Source of the DNA: Clostridium sp. OS1-26
GTDB lineage: Bacteria; Bacillota; Clostridia; Clostridiales; Clostridiaceae
Direction of reading: 5' to 3'
NCBI RefSeq assembly: GCF_030915445.1
Contig: NZ_CP133264.1
Span: 310,001-374,000 of the forward strand
Length of the DNA: 64,000 bases
Shown here: in pieces, positions 18,213 through 26,616 of the stretch
Numbering within the stretch: position 1 is the stretch's first letter
Layout: every line of letters begins with the position of its first letter
Position numbers and translations under genes: made by a program
Notes under the pieces: generated by a model
Told to the model about the DNA's origin: nothing
The model's input: the letters and a program-made list of their open reading frames with translations, nothing else
The model's database searches: none

Positions 18213-21200
18213 TTAATTAACATTATATCCTGGTATAATAGTTTCAAGGTATATTGCCATCGCATTTGCCATATCTTCATCTTCTGAAACAGCATTTTTA
18301 ATTGCCCTTACAGCTGAAAGTAACTCTTTTTCCTGCATATGTTTAAAAGCCAAAAGTATATTTTCTAAAAATAATATCTCTTTTTCATTTAAGCTTTGCT
18401 TACTATTTTCATATATAAAAAAACTATAATCCATATATTTATATATGATTTTTAATATTTGCTCTTTATTTAAACCATTAATGGATTTTTTATTAAGAAC
18501 TTGTACCAAAACATTTTTTATTGTTTTTCTCATCTCTATTATTTCATTTAATGTCAGGCCTGCATCCTTATTATTAATTAAAATAATAATAAACTCATAT
18601 ATGGCTTTTTCAAGTATTATCATATTTGAACTTTCCATATCGTGCTTTGCCAAAAATCTAATTATATCTTTTAATGAATTCTTCTCCTTTTTCTCTATAG
18701 CTTCTTTTAATAAATTAAAATATTCGTCTTTTATTTTTAATTTATTAAATTCATCTAAAAGCATTTTTAATTTATTATCATCTAAGCTTTCTATTTCATT
18801 TTTAATATAATAACTAAAGTTTAACTTATCATTTTCTGAAGCGGAATCTATATACGTTTTATAAAAAATAGCTAGTTCTTTAAATTTATTAAGCTGTATA
18901 TAACTATTAATCATTCCAAATTGATATGTCACTACCTTACGCTTATCTTTATCCAATATATACTCTATAAATTCAGAATAATTCTCAAGCTTTAAATAAG
19001 CAGCCATTATATCTTTTTCTGCTATCTCACTTGAATCAAGGCTATAGAATTCTAATCTAGTATCATTTATTATAGGATTTTTTTGTATATTATTAAGTGA
19101 ATTTAAATAAGACTTGTAATCCTTTATAGCTTCTCGGTAATTTGTTTTCAAAAACATTGATTGAGCTTTAAAATAAAATGCATCCATAAAGTCTGGAATT
19201 ATACTTAAAATATCATCACATATTTTTATTGTTTCGTCATATAATCTATTGCAAAAATATACTACTGCAGCTGCAGTATAATACATAACATAATCATAAT
19301 TTAATGGTTTATTATCTAATATTTTCATAAATAGTTTTGTTTGATTTAAACTTTCTTTATGATTTCCATATATAGAATAACTTTTTGCTAATTGATATCT
19401 ATAATAAAGATTTAATGGATCTTTTTCTAATTCTTTTTTCAATATGTAGCTCGTTCTATTAAATTTCTTCTCTCTAACTTCCTTGCTATTCATGATATAA
19501 CCGTAATGAGACAGGATTATATCTAAATTCCCAACTGGTTCTTTAAAGTTAGGTTGATTATGTACTGTACCAGAATAATAAAAAGTTCCATCATTTTTAA
19601 AAATATAATGCTGAGCTATTATACTAAATTTAATATTATTTTCATCTTCGTAATTCTTTACTTTAAATGAGAAACTATTAAAATTTTTATAAGCTTCAGA
19701 GCTAAAAAATTTAATACATTTATCTATTTCTAATTCTTCAAATTCGTTATCAGCATCTATAATGAATATGTACTCTCCCGTAGCTAATGATATACTCCAG
19801 TTTCTAGCTTCTGAAAAATCCCCCTGCCACTGATGGAAATATACTCTGTTAGTATATCTTTTTGCTATATCCACAGTTTTATCTGTAGAACCAGTATCTA
19901 CAATTATAAGCTCTGCTAGCTCATTTTTTAATAAAGGAACTATGCTTTTCAAACATCTTTCTAAATTTTTTTCTTCATTTTTAACTATCATAGTTATACT
20001 AAACATATGTGAGTTCAATTTATTCTCATATATAAGTTTCTGTGCATAATATCTAGCTGGAAGCGTAATCACCTCATAAATTTCTCCTAGTTCCATTAAA
20101 ATATTAGTAGCAGATTGAATTTTATTTGAGTCTATTAATTTTTTTACATCTTCTAGTCTTATTAATAATTTCTTTCTATCTGCATCTATACTTAAGTTAT
20201 TTTTTAATGCATATGTTCCATAGTTTGAGTAATGAATTAGTAATCTTATTAATTTTTCTTTTTTATCTTTATCCATAAAAGAAGCAGATGTATTTTCATA
20301 GTACATTTCTATTAAATTTATGTATATTAGTACATTCTCATTTTGTGTAATCTTTAACTCTTCCTCTACATCTATTGAAGTCAAAAATTCATATATATTT
20401 GAATTAAAATTCTTATATTCATCAAATAAATTTTTTATATACGCTTCAACAACATCTTTCTCCACTATACTAAATATCTCATTTATTAATTTTTTTCTTT
20501 TAAAGCATTCAAATATGATATAACTAAAATAAACATCTCTCTCATTAAATTTACTTTTTTGTATTACATTTATTAAATTGTCTTTTGATAGTTTATTTTC
20601 TTGAAGCATTTTCATTGTTTTTAAATACTCACAGTATTTAAAATCTAATCCTTCAACAATAAAATATCTCTCTATTGATTCTCTAATATTATGATTTAAT
20701 TTCATTTTACATTTCTCTATGTAATTATAAAATTTAAACTTAATATCTTCCTCTTTTATGATATAACTTTTATACCATAAATAAAGTTCTTCAAACTTTT
20801 CATCTTGTATAAATCTAGATATGTTATGTTTAAGATTAATACCTAAGTTGCTTAAATATGTGAGATTATCAATTTCAATATTTACTTTTTCTTCTCTCAA
20901 ACTTTTATTATTATAAATAAGAGCTTCTTCTTTGATATAATAATTATTTTTATCATAATATTTTTTGAAATTTGCTTTTATATTTACATCTTGATATTTT
21001 AATAAAAATTCCTTTATTGTTTTTACTAAGACTTCAGTTAAAACCATTCTATCTTCTATAATCATTAAATTATCATTAAAACTTGAAGCATTGCAAAACT
21101 TATGAAATTTTTCATAATCTTCTTCAAACTCATATATAATATAATCATAATCTATTTTAAATTCGTTTTTTATATTATTTATTAATATTAGTTGAGTATC

Positions 21201-21290
21201 TCCATCCTCTAGAAGAGGCTTTAACATTTCAATATATCTATATATATTTTCTTTTGAATCTTCTTTTATAACTATACTTAAGTTTTTCAT
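18213..21290 (-). CDS. Very large GT2 glycosyltransferase with helical-repeat flanks
   Basis: At 1025 residues it is the largest of the paralogues. Residues 1-110 look like a degraded GT-A start (LSIVIKEDSKENIYRYIEML) without the DxD. Residues 110-440 are helical repeats shared in part with the N-terminus of the 13.9-15.7 kb protein. The active GT2 domain is near 450-700 (FSITMIVKNEEKNLERCL, LIIVDTGSTDKT, DxD in YIFIIDADNEFEE). A long TPR tail follows. The last 95 residues match an internal part of the 23.2 kb protein (LLSAVRAIKNAVSEDEDMANAM against LLTAIRFIKIAVEKNNNMARAM). GGAGG precedes the ATG. Confidence 0.85.
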   Translation of the reverse strand: MKNLSIVIKEDSKENIYRYIEMLKPLLEDGDTQLILINNIKNEFKIDYDYIIYEFEEDYEKFHKFCNASSFNDNLMIIEDRMVLTEVLVKTIKEFLLKYQDVNIKANFKKYYDKNNYYIKEEALIYNNKSLREEKVNIEIDNLTYLSNLGINLKHNISRFIQDEKFEELYLWYKSYIIKEEDIKFKFYNYIEKCKMKLNHNIRESIERYFIVEGLDFKYCEYLKTMKMLQENKLSKDNLINVIQKSKFNERDVYFSYIIFECFKRKKLINEIFSIVEKDVVEAYIKNLFDEYKNFNSNIYEFLTSIDVEEELKITQNENVLIYINLIEMYYENTSASFMDKDKKEKLIRLLIHYSNYGTYALKNNLSIDADRKKLLIRLEDVKKLIDSNKIQSATNILMELGEIYEVITLPARYYAQKLIYENKLNSHMFSITMIVKNEEKNLERCLKSIVPLLKNELAELIIVDTGSTDKTVDIAKRYTNRVYFHQWQGDFSEARNWSISLATGEYIFIIDADNEFEELEIDKCIKFFSSEAYKNFNSFSFKVKNYEDENNIKFSIIAQHYIFKNDGTFYYSGTVHNQPNFKEPVGNLDIILSHYGYIMNSKEVREKKFNRTSYILKKELEKDPLNLYYRYQLAKSYSIYGNHKESLNQTKLFMKILDNKPLNYDYVMYYTAAAVVYFCNRLYDETIKICDDILSIIPDFMDAFYFKAQSMFLKTNYREAIKDYKSYLNSLNNIQKNPIINDTRLEFYSLDSSEIAEKDIMAAYLKLENYSEFIEYILDKDKRKVVTYQFGMINSYIQLNKFKELAIFYKTYIDSASENDKLNFSYYIKNEIESLDDNKLKMLLDEFNKLKIKDEYFNLLKEAIEKKEKNSLKDIIRFLAKHDMESSNMIILEKAIYEFIIILINNKDAGLTLNEIIEMRKTIKNVLVQVLNKKSINGLNKEQILKIIYKYMDYSFFIYENSKQSLNEKEILFLENILLAFKHMQEKELLSAVRAIKNAVSEDEDMANAMAIYLETIIPGYNVN

Positions 21291-21309
21291 TTTCTCCTCC
21301 AGAATATCT

Positions 21310-23226
21310 TTATCTATTCTTTGTCGTATTAGCCTTATCTTTGTAATACTCAGCTAGAACTTCATTTCCTTTTAACTCTTGAACATAAGCCATATTATAT
21401 AATAAATCATAATATTCTTTATCTAGATTAATTCCTTCTTGCAGAACTTTCTCTGCTAAAGCTATGTTTCCTTCTATAATAGCTATAACTGATTTTATAG
21501 AATAAATCTCTATATCTTCTTTTGCTATTTTTTCATATTCATTTAATAATATTTTAGCCTGTTGCAAATTACCTTGCTCTATAATTTTAACTATATCAGC
21601 TTTTATTTCTTTTTTCTTCTCACTATTACAATAATCTATCCATAAATTTTTATAAACTTTCTCTAATTCCTTTGTAAACTTATCCCCCTCCATTAAAGGA
21701 GAGCTTTTCATATTAGTTCTAAGATTTAATTTTATTTTCTTTAGTTTTTCTATATTTCCAGCTAAATCTACAGCTTTTTGAATATATTCCTCTTCGCTAT
21801 AAGCTATAAGTTCATCTAATCCTACATTAGTAAGTAAGCTAACTCCTACTCTTGAAGCATGCCTTTCTCCAGCTAATGTTATAACAGGTACTCCCATATA
21901 CATTGCCTCACAGGTAGTAGTTGTTCCATTATAAGGATACGTATCTAATGCTATATCTACATCATTATATCTATTCATATGGTCCTTTACACTTATATCT
22001 CTTTCTATAAATTCTAACTGTTCTTCCTTTATTCCATATTTATAGAATCTCTCTTTAGTACTATTTATAATTTCTTCATCTAAAAAAGCAGTATTTTTAA
22101 CTACTAATACAGATTTATCTACTTGTTTTAATATATCACACCATAGTTTTATAGTGTCTTCTGTTATTTTAGCCATATTATTAAAACATCCAAAAGTAAT
22201 CTTATTGTTTCTAATGCAAGGCATTTCTTCTTTTATTTCTGGACATTCTGCTGCTGAATAACATAGAAAACTTTTTGACATCCTTACTAATTTTTCACTA
22301 TAGTATTTATCTGTGATACCCTGAGGGTCTGCATAGTTATCTGTTATCCTAAAGTCCATATTTTTTAATCCTGTAGTATTAGGATATCCTATCCAGGTTA
22401 TTTGTATAGGGGCTATCCTCTTTGCAAATACGCTTAATCTATTTCTACCTGCATGTCCATTTAAATCTACTAATATGTCAATATCATCCTTCAATATAAG
22501 CTGTTCCACATCTTCATCTTTCATTTCGGATATATCTCTCCATTCATCTGCAAAGGATTTTAATGATTTTGTTATACCATCTTTCATTATCACATCAGAA
22601 TAGCAGTAGATTTTAAAATCACTTTTACTATGTGCTACCATAGGCGCAGCTATAAAATACATAACTGAATGTTGTCTAAAATCTGATGATACATATCCTA
22701 TTTTTAATTTTTTATTTAATTCTAAACTTTTTTGTTTTAACTTAAACTTTATTTTTCTTTCTCCTATAATTTTTCCAAAATCCAAATGTTTAAAAAACAA
22801 CTCACTATCACTTAAAAAGAAATCATAATTTAAAGTTAATAATAAATTACCGTAAATATTAACTTTATTTTCTGAACTTTCAATAGCTTTCTCAAAATAA
22901 TAAATAGCCTTTTCATTTTCCCCGGTCTTACTTAACAAATGTGCATAATTATTAAAAGCTGAGGTACTATACTCCTTTAATTCCATAGCCTTTTCAAAAT
23001 ATTTTCTTGCCATACTTACATTACCAAGGTTTGAATAACATTCTGCTATATAGTAATTTGCATAAGGGTAATCCGGAACTATGGCAACTATTCTTTTATA
23101 CCAATATAATGCTTTTTCTAAATCTTCTTTTTCAAATAAATATTTCCATCCTAGCTTTGCCATACTTTCAATGTCCTTAGGATTTTTGCATATATCTTGT
23201 TCTAAAATTTTTATTTCCTTTACCAT
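21310..23226 (-). CDS. SPINDLY/O-GlcNAc-transferase-like (GT41) protein with TPRs at both ends
   Basis: A 638-residue protein. Residues 1-135 hold canonical TPRs (YANYYIAECYSNLGNVSMAR, STSAFNNYAHLLSKTGENEK). The GT41 catalytic core runs from about 170 to 540: KIGYVSSDFRQHSVMYFIAA, DILVDLNGHAGRNRL, QITWIGYPNTTGL, FGCFNNMAKI and DIALDTYPYNGTTTTCEAM, all hallmarks of OGT/SPINDLY enzymes that glycosylate Ser/Thr of proteins. The last 90 residues are the recurring TPR-like module (IYSIKSVIAIIEGNIALAEK). The ATG at 23226 overlaps the stop of the upstream gene, so translation is coupled. Flagellin is the likely acceptor (inference). Confidence 0.88.
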   Translation of the reverse strand: MVKEIKILEQDICKNPKDIESMAKLGWKYLFEKEDLEKALYWYKRIVAIVPDYPYANYYIAECYSNLGNVSMARKYFEKAMELKEYSTSAFNNYAHLLSKTGENEKAIYYFEKAIESSENKVNIYGNLLLTLNYDFFLSDSELFFKHLDFGKIIGERKIKFKLKQKSLELNKKLKIGYVSSDFRQHSVMYFIAAPMVAHSKSDFKIYCYSDVIMKDGITKSLKSFADEWRDISEMKDEDVEQLILKDDIDILVDLNGHAGRNRLSVFAKRIAPIQITWIGYPNTTGLKNMDFRITDNYADPQGITDKYYSEKLVRMSKSFLCYSAAECPEIKEEMPCIRNNKITFGCFNNMAKITEDTIKLWCDILKQVDKSVLVVKNTAFLDEEIINSTKERFYKYGIKEEQLEFIERDISVKDHMNRYNDVDIALDTYPYNGTTTTCEAMYMGVPVITLAGERHASRVGVSLLTNVGLDELIAYSEEEYIQKAVDLAGNIEKLKKIKLNLRTNMKSSPLMEGDKFTKELEKVYKNLWIDYCNSEKKKEIKADIVKIIEQGNLQQAKILLNEYEKIAKEDIEIYSIKSVIAIIEGNIALAEKVLQEGINLDKEYYDLLYNMAYVQELKGNEVLAEYYKDKANTTKNR

Positions 23227-25082
23227 GTGTTTTCCCTTTCTAGTTTCTTCACTAATCCATCCCTTATTTCTTTAATCTTACATAGTTCTAAGCTTTTTCT
23301 ATAATAATTTAAAGCTAACTCTCTTCTTTCAGTAACCTCATACACATAAGCTAGATTATATAATAAATCAAAAGAGTCACTATATTTTAAAATAGCACTT
23401 TTTAAAATATCTTCTGCTTCATAATACTTATTACTCATAATCATTATTATTGCTTTCATTGAATATATATCTTCATCAATTTTATATTTTTCGCATTCAT
23501 TAATTAATAACTGTGCTTCTTCTAGTAACCCCTTCTCTATACGCTCTTGAATTTTAATTTTTAATTCTTTATAACTTTTCTCAAATTCATTATTATCTTT
23601 ACATTTATTTTTCTCTTCTTCCTTTAACAGTTCTTCTATATAAATCTCCATAGCTCTTGCCATATTATTGTTTTTTTCTACTGCTATTTTTATAAACCTT
23701 ATGGCAGTTAATAAATCTCCTTTTTCTAAATTTATAAAAGCATTTTTCATTTCTTTTAAAAATGCTTTTTCTTCTTCTTTTAGAATTGAATCTCTTTCTG
23801 TAAGTAAATCCATGGATTTTAAATATTTATCTATTATATATAAATACTCTTCTTTTGAAAGCCTTTTTATCTGCTTTGAATTTAATGTTCTCTGTAGTAT
23901 AAAATCTACAGACTTTTTAAAAGCATTTAAGCCTTTTACATCTACTTCATTATTAAAATCTTTTACAAATGCAATTAAATCTTCTATTATATATTCTGTT
24001 GATGTTTTATCTATATTTTCAAGATTGCAACTTTCTATAAACTGTAATAAAGATATTTTTTGTGTCTTGTAAGAACATACTAGATATATATTTTGTGCTG
24101 TTTCTCTACAATTTAAAGAATAAAACAAAAATCTTGTATCATTAAATATTTCATGATTTTTAAAATCACTTAATAATTTAAGATACTGTCCCGCATATTT
24201 TAAAGCTTCTTTATAACATTTTTTTTTGTAAAAAGCATAAATCATACTATATATTAAATCAATAAAATCTTCTTGTCTTCCTAAACCTTTGTTGCAAATT
24301 TCAATAACCTTATCATACATACCTGCGGTTGTGTAAATTCTAGCTGCCGCGCTATAGTAAAGTAAAAACAATTTATTATACTTCTTATTTTTTATTAAAT
24401 TCATTAAAATCTCTATTTCTTTTACTGATTCATTTAAATCGTTATGCATTTCATAAGTTACACTTAATTGATACCTATAATAAAGATTCTCTGGATTTTT
24501 TATTAACCCTTTTTTTAGTATTTCAGAATTTCTCTTATATTTTTTTTCTTTAACCTCTTCATTCATTATGTATCCATAGTGTAATACAATTACATCTAAA
24601 TCCTTACGAGGTTCTAATATACTTGGCTGTTCATGTATACTTCCTACATAAAAAAAATCTTGTGAATTCTTAAATATAAATGCCCTAGTAAATACTCCAA
24701 AATCTTTTAACTGTTTATCTATAAAATTTTTTTCTTTAAAAGTAAAAGCATTAAATTTTTTGTATTCATTATTATTAAATAAATTAATTATTTTTCCTAA
24801 AGAATCTTCTTCTATTTCCTCATCTGCGTCTATGATTAAAAGGTACTCTCCTTTTGCTTTAGATATACTATAGTTTCTAGCTTGAGCAAAATCATTTTTC
24901 CAATTATAAAAATATATATTATTAGTATATTTTCTAGCTATTTCTACAGTAGTATCTGTAGAGCCTGTATCTACAAAGACTATTTCAGCTAAACTTTCTT
25001 CTACTAATTGATATAGACTTTTTAAACATCTTTCTATATGCTTTTCTTCATTTTTAGCAATAATACATATACTTAGTTTCAT
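23220..25082 (-). CDS. GT2 glycosyltransferase with TPR tail, first gene of the run
   Basis: About 620 residues. The GT2 domain begins at once (KLSICIIAKNEEKHIERCL), with IVFVDTGSTDTT and the DxD in YLLIIDADEEIEE. TPR-like helices follow from about 200. Residues near 390-510 match the end of the 1025-residue protein. The last 100 residues are the recurring module (IYSMKAIIMIMSNKYYEAED, FDLLYNLAYVYEVTERRE). Start ATG at 25082 is chosen because GGGTG lies just upstream; longer starts have no site. A strong sigma-D-type promoter lies about 45 bp upstream, so it is the likely head of a flagellar-regulated operon. Confidence 0.87.
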   Translation of the reverse strand: MKLSICIIAKNEEKHIERCLKSLYQLVEESLAEIVFVDTGSTDTTVEIARKYTNNIYFYNWKNDFAQARNYSISKAKGEYLLIIDADEEIEEDSLGKIINLFNNNEYKKFNAFTFKEKNFIDKQLKDFGVFTRAFIFKNSQDFFYVGSIHEQPSILEPRKDLDVIVLHYGYIMNEEVKEKKYKRNSEILKKGLIKNPENLYYRYQLSVTYEMHNDLNESVKEIEILMNLIKNKKYNKLFLLYYSAAARIYTTAGMYDKVIEICNKGLGRQEDFIDLIYSMIYAFYKKKCYKEALKYAGQYLKLLSDFKNHEIFNDTRFLFYSLNCRETAQNIYLVCSYKTQKISLLQFIESCNLENIDKTSTEYIIEDLIAFVKDFNNEVDVKGLNAFKKSVDFILQRTLNSKQIKRLSKEEYLYIIDKYLKSMDLLTERDSILKEEEKAFLKEMKNAFINLEKGDLLTAIRFIKIAVEKNNNMARAMEIYIEELLKEEEKNKCKDNNEFEKSYKELKIKIQERIEKGLLEEAQLLINECEKYKIDEDIYSMKAIIMIMSNKYYEAEDILKSAILKYSDSFDLLYNLAYVYEVTERRELALNYYRKSLELCKIKEIRDGLVKKLERENTW

Positions 25083-25128
25083 GCTGCACCCAACTCTCAA
25101 ATTTAAATTTCACTTGATACTATTATAA

Positions 25129-25155
25129 GTATCGGCTCAGTTTAGTGTTTCTTTA
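25129..25155 (-). promoter_or_regulatory. sigma-D promoter of the glycosyltransferase run
   Basis: Minus strand TAAA (25152-25155), 15 nt, GCCGATAC (25129-25136): seven of eight bases of the -10 consensus GCCGATAA and a perfect -35. It overlaps the T tract of the flagellin terminator and lies about 45 bp before the first glycosyltransferase. It lets the glycosylation genes be transcribed independently of flagellin under the same sigma factor. Confidence 0.75.
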
Positions 25156-25191
25156 AAAAATAAAAGACCAGAAATTTCTTTCTGATCTTTT
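25156..25191 (-). terminator. Rho-independent terminator of the flagellin gene
   Basis: Minus-strand AAAAGATCAGA pairs with TCTGGTCTTTT (one G-U pair) around a 9-nt loop, followed by ATTTTTT. It lies 20 bp after the flagellin stop codon. Confidence 0.88.
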
Positions 25192-25210
25192 ATATGAATT
25201 ACTATAAATA

Positions 25211-26119
25211 TTAACCTCTTAATAATTGAAGAACTTGTTGTGGAGCTTGGTTTGCTTGCGCTAACATTGATTGTGCAGCTTGTGTTAATATGTTTGTCTT
25301 TGTGAAGTTCATCATTTCTTTTGCCATGTCTACGTCTCTTATTCTTGATTCTGATGCACTTAAGTTTTCGCTTGCTGTATTTAAATTTGCTATTGTGTGC
25401 TCTAATCTGTTTTGGTATGCTCCAAGTTTTGCTCTTTCTGTTGATACTGAATTTATTGCAGTATTTATTGTTGTTAATGCGCTTCCTGCTGCTGCTGTAC
25501 TTCCCACGTTTAATGCATATTCATTTGCACCAGTAACTGATATATCTGTTAATGTTGCTGTATTCGTTCCAGTACCAGCAGTAACAGTAGAAATTCCAAG
25601 TGCTCTTGCTCTCATATCACTAATTTGCATCTTGAATGTTTGGCTTTCATTAGCTCCTATTTGTAATGTTGCTGATAATGTTTGTCTTGTTGTTGATGCT
25701 GACGCACCATTTAATAATTTTTGTGTATTGAATTCTGTTGTATTTCCTATTCTGTTGATTTCTGATGTTAATTGGTTCATTTCTCCTTGGATAGCTTGTC
25801 TGTCTATTGATACGTTTGTATCATTAGCTGATTGTGTTGCTAACTCTCTCATTCTTTGAAGAATTGCATGAGTTTCGTTTAATCCACCTTCTGCTGTTTG
25901 TATCATTGAGATACCATCTTGAGCATTTCTTGAAGCTTGATCAAGACCTCTGATTTGTCCTCTCATTTTTTCTGATATTGCTAGTCCAGCAGCGTCATCT
26001 CCTGCTCTGTTTATTCTTAAACCTGAGCTTAATTTTTCCATTGACTTTCCAGCTGTTGTTGTGTTAGCCATCATGTTTCTGTGTGCATCCATTGCATTTA
26101 AGTTGTGATTAATTATCAT
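25211..26119 (-). CDS. fliC: Flagellin
   Basis: Filament subunit, 302 residues. The conserved D0/D1 N-terminus is complete (IINHNLNAMDAHRNMMANTT, EKLSSGLRINRAGDDAAGLA, ISEKMRGQIRGLDQASRNAQ), as is the C-terminus (AQSMLAQANQAPQQVLQLLRG). The variable centre (about 150-220) is short and rich in Ser/Thr (STTRQTLSATLQI, TAGTGTNTATLTDISVTG), giving many possible O-glycosylation sites. No export signal is needed beyond the N-terminus. It has its own sigma-D promoter, a leader with CsrA-like sites, and a terminator. It lies between its chaperone genes and the glycosyltransferase run. Confidence 0.97.
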   Translation of the reverse strand: MIINHNLNAMDAHRNMMANTTTAGKSMEKLSSGLRINRAGDDAAGLAISEKMRGQIRGLDQASRNAQDGISMIQTAEGGLNETHAILQRMRELATQSANDTNVSIDRQAIQGEMNQLTSEINRIGNTTEFNTQKLLNGASASTTRQTLSATLQIGANESQTFKMQISDMRARALGISTVTAGTGTNTATLTDISVTGANEYALNVGSTAAAGSALTTINTAINSVSTERAKLGAYQNRLEHTIANLNTASENLSASESRIRDVDMAKEMMNFTKTNILTQAAQSMLAQANQAPQQVLQLLRG

Positions 26120-26126
26120 TTTTTAT

Positions 26127-26168
26127 TCCTCCCTGATTTTCAAATTAAGTAAACTTCCTTGTCTACTT
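26127..26168 (-). promoter_or_regulatory. CsrA-type binding sites in the flagellin leader
   Basis: Transcript-sense site 1 is a 22-nt hairpin at 26147-26168: AAGTAGAC, loop AAGGAA, GTTTACTT, which puts GGA in the loop. Its core AGACAAGGAAGT is close to the CsrA consensus RUACARGGAUGU. Site 2 is CAGGGAGGAA (26126-26135), which is also the ribosome binding site. Two sites with one on the Shine-Dalgarno are the layout known for hag of Bacillus subtilis, where CsrA blocks translation and FliW relieves it. csrA and fliW are in this same locus. Confidence 0.7.
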
Positions 26169-26196
26169 ATTTTTATTTTTAATGTTTGTACTAAAT

Positions 26197-26223
26197 ATAT
26201 CGGATTATATTTTTTATCCTTTA
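26197..26223 (-). promoter_or_regulatory. sigma-D promoter of flagellin
   Basis: Minus strand TAAA (26220-26223), 15 nt, TCCGATAT (26197-26204). It is a very good match to the sigma-28 consensus and lies about 80 bp before the start codon, leaving a leader that holds both CsrA-like sites. Confidence 0.85.
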
Positions 26224-26265
26224 TACTTTTAAATAAAATTTTTTAATTTATTTAAAAATAAAATT

Positions 26266-26610
26266 TCACATTGTTTTGTTAAAAAATAAAGAATCTACAC
26301 TAGATTTTTTATTATAACTTTTCCTTGCTGATTTATTTTTAGCTATTGAATTAAGCTCATTCTTTATTTTGCTTTTCTTTTCATTCATTAAATCTGTCAG
26401 CCTTTTTTGCAGAATCAAAATCTGTAAGTCTTTTACTATTCTTGAGAATTCCTCTTTTGTATGCTCTATAGAATTTATCTTATCGATTATATTTTCTCTT
26501 TTTTCAATCAAACCTTCTATATCGTCATACAGTTCTGATTCTACTATACTTATAAGCTGCAGAGTACACTCCTTATATTGATTTAAAAGACCTTCTAATT
26601 CAGTATTCAT
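26266..26610 (-). CDS. FliT-like flagellar chaperone (putative)
   Basis: A 114-residue, all-helical, charged protein (EGLLNQYKECTLQLISIVES, IEGLIEKRENIIDKINSIEH) with a basic tail. Size, helical make-up and place right after fliD fit FliT, the export chaperone of the filament cap FliD. The sequence itself is weakly conserved, so the name rests mainly on context. It starts 6 bp after the fliD stop. Confidence 0.6.
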   Translation of the reverse strand: MNTELEGLLNQYKECTLQLISIVESELYDDIEGLIEKRENIIDKINSIEHTKEEFSRIVKDLQILILQKRLTDLMNEKKSKIKNELNSIAKNKSARKSYNKKSSVDSLFFNKTM

Positions 26611-26616
26611 CTATTT

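Noticed and set aside
25290..25859. Long open frame (189 codons) on the plus strand opposite flagellin
   Set aside because: It is antisense to the highly conserved flagellin gene, has no ribosome site and an odd hydrophobic make-up; it arises from flagellin codon bias.
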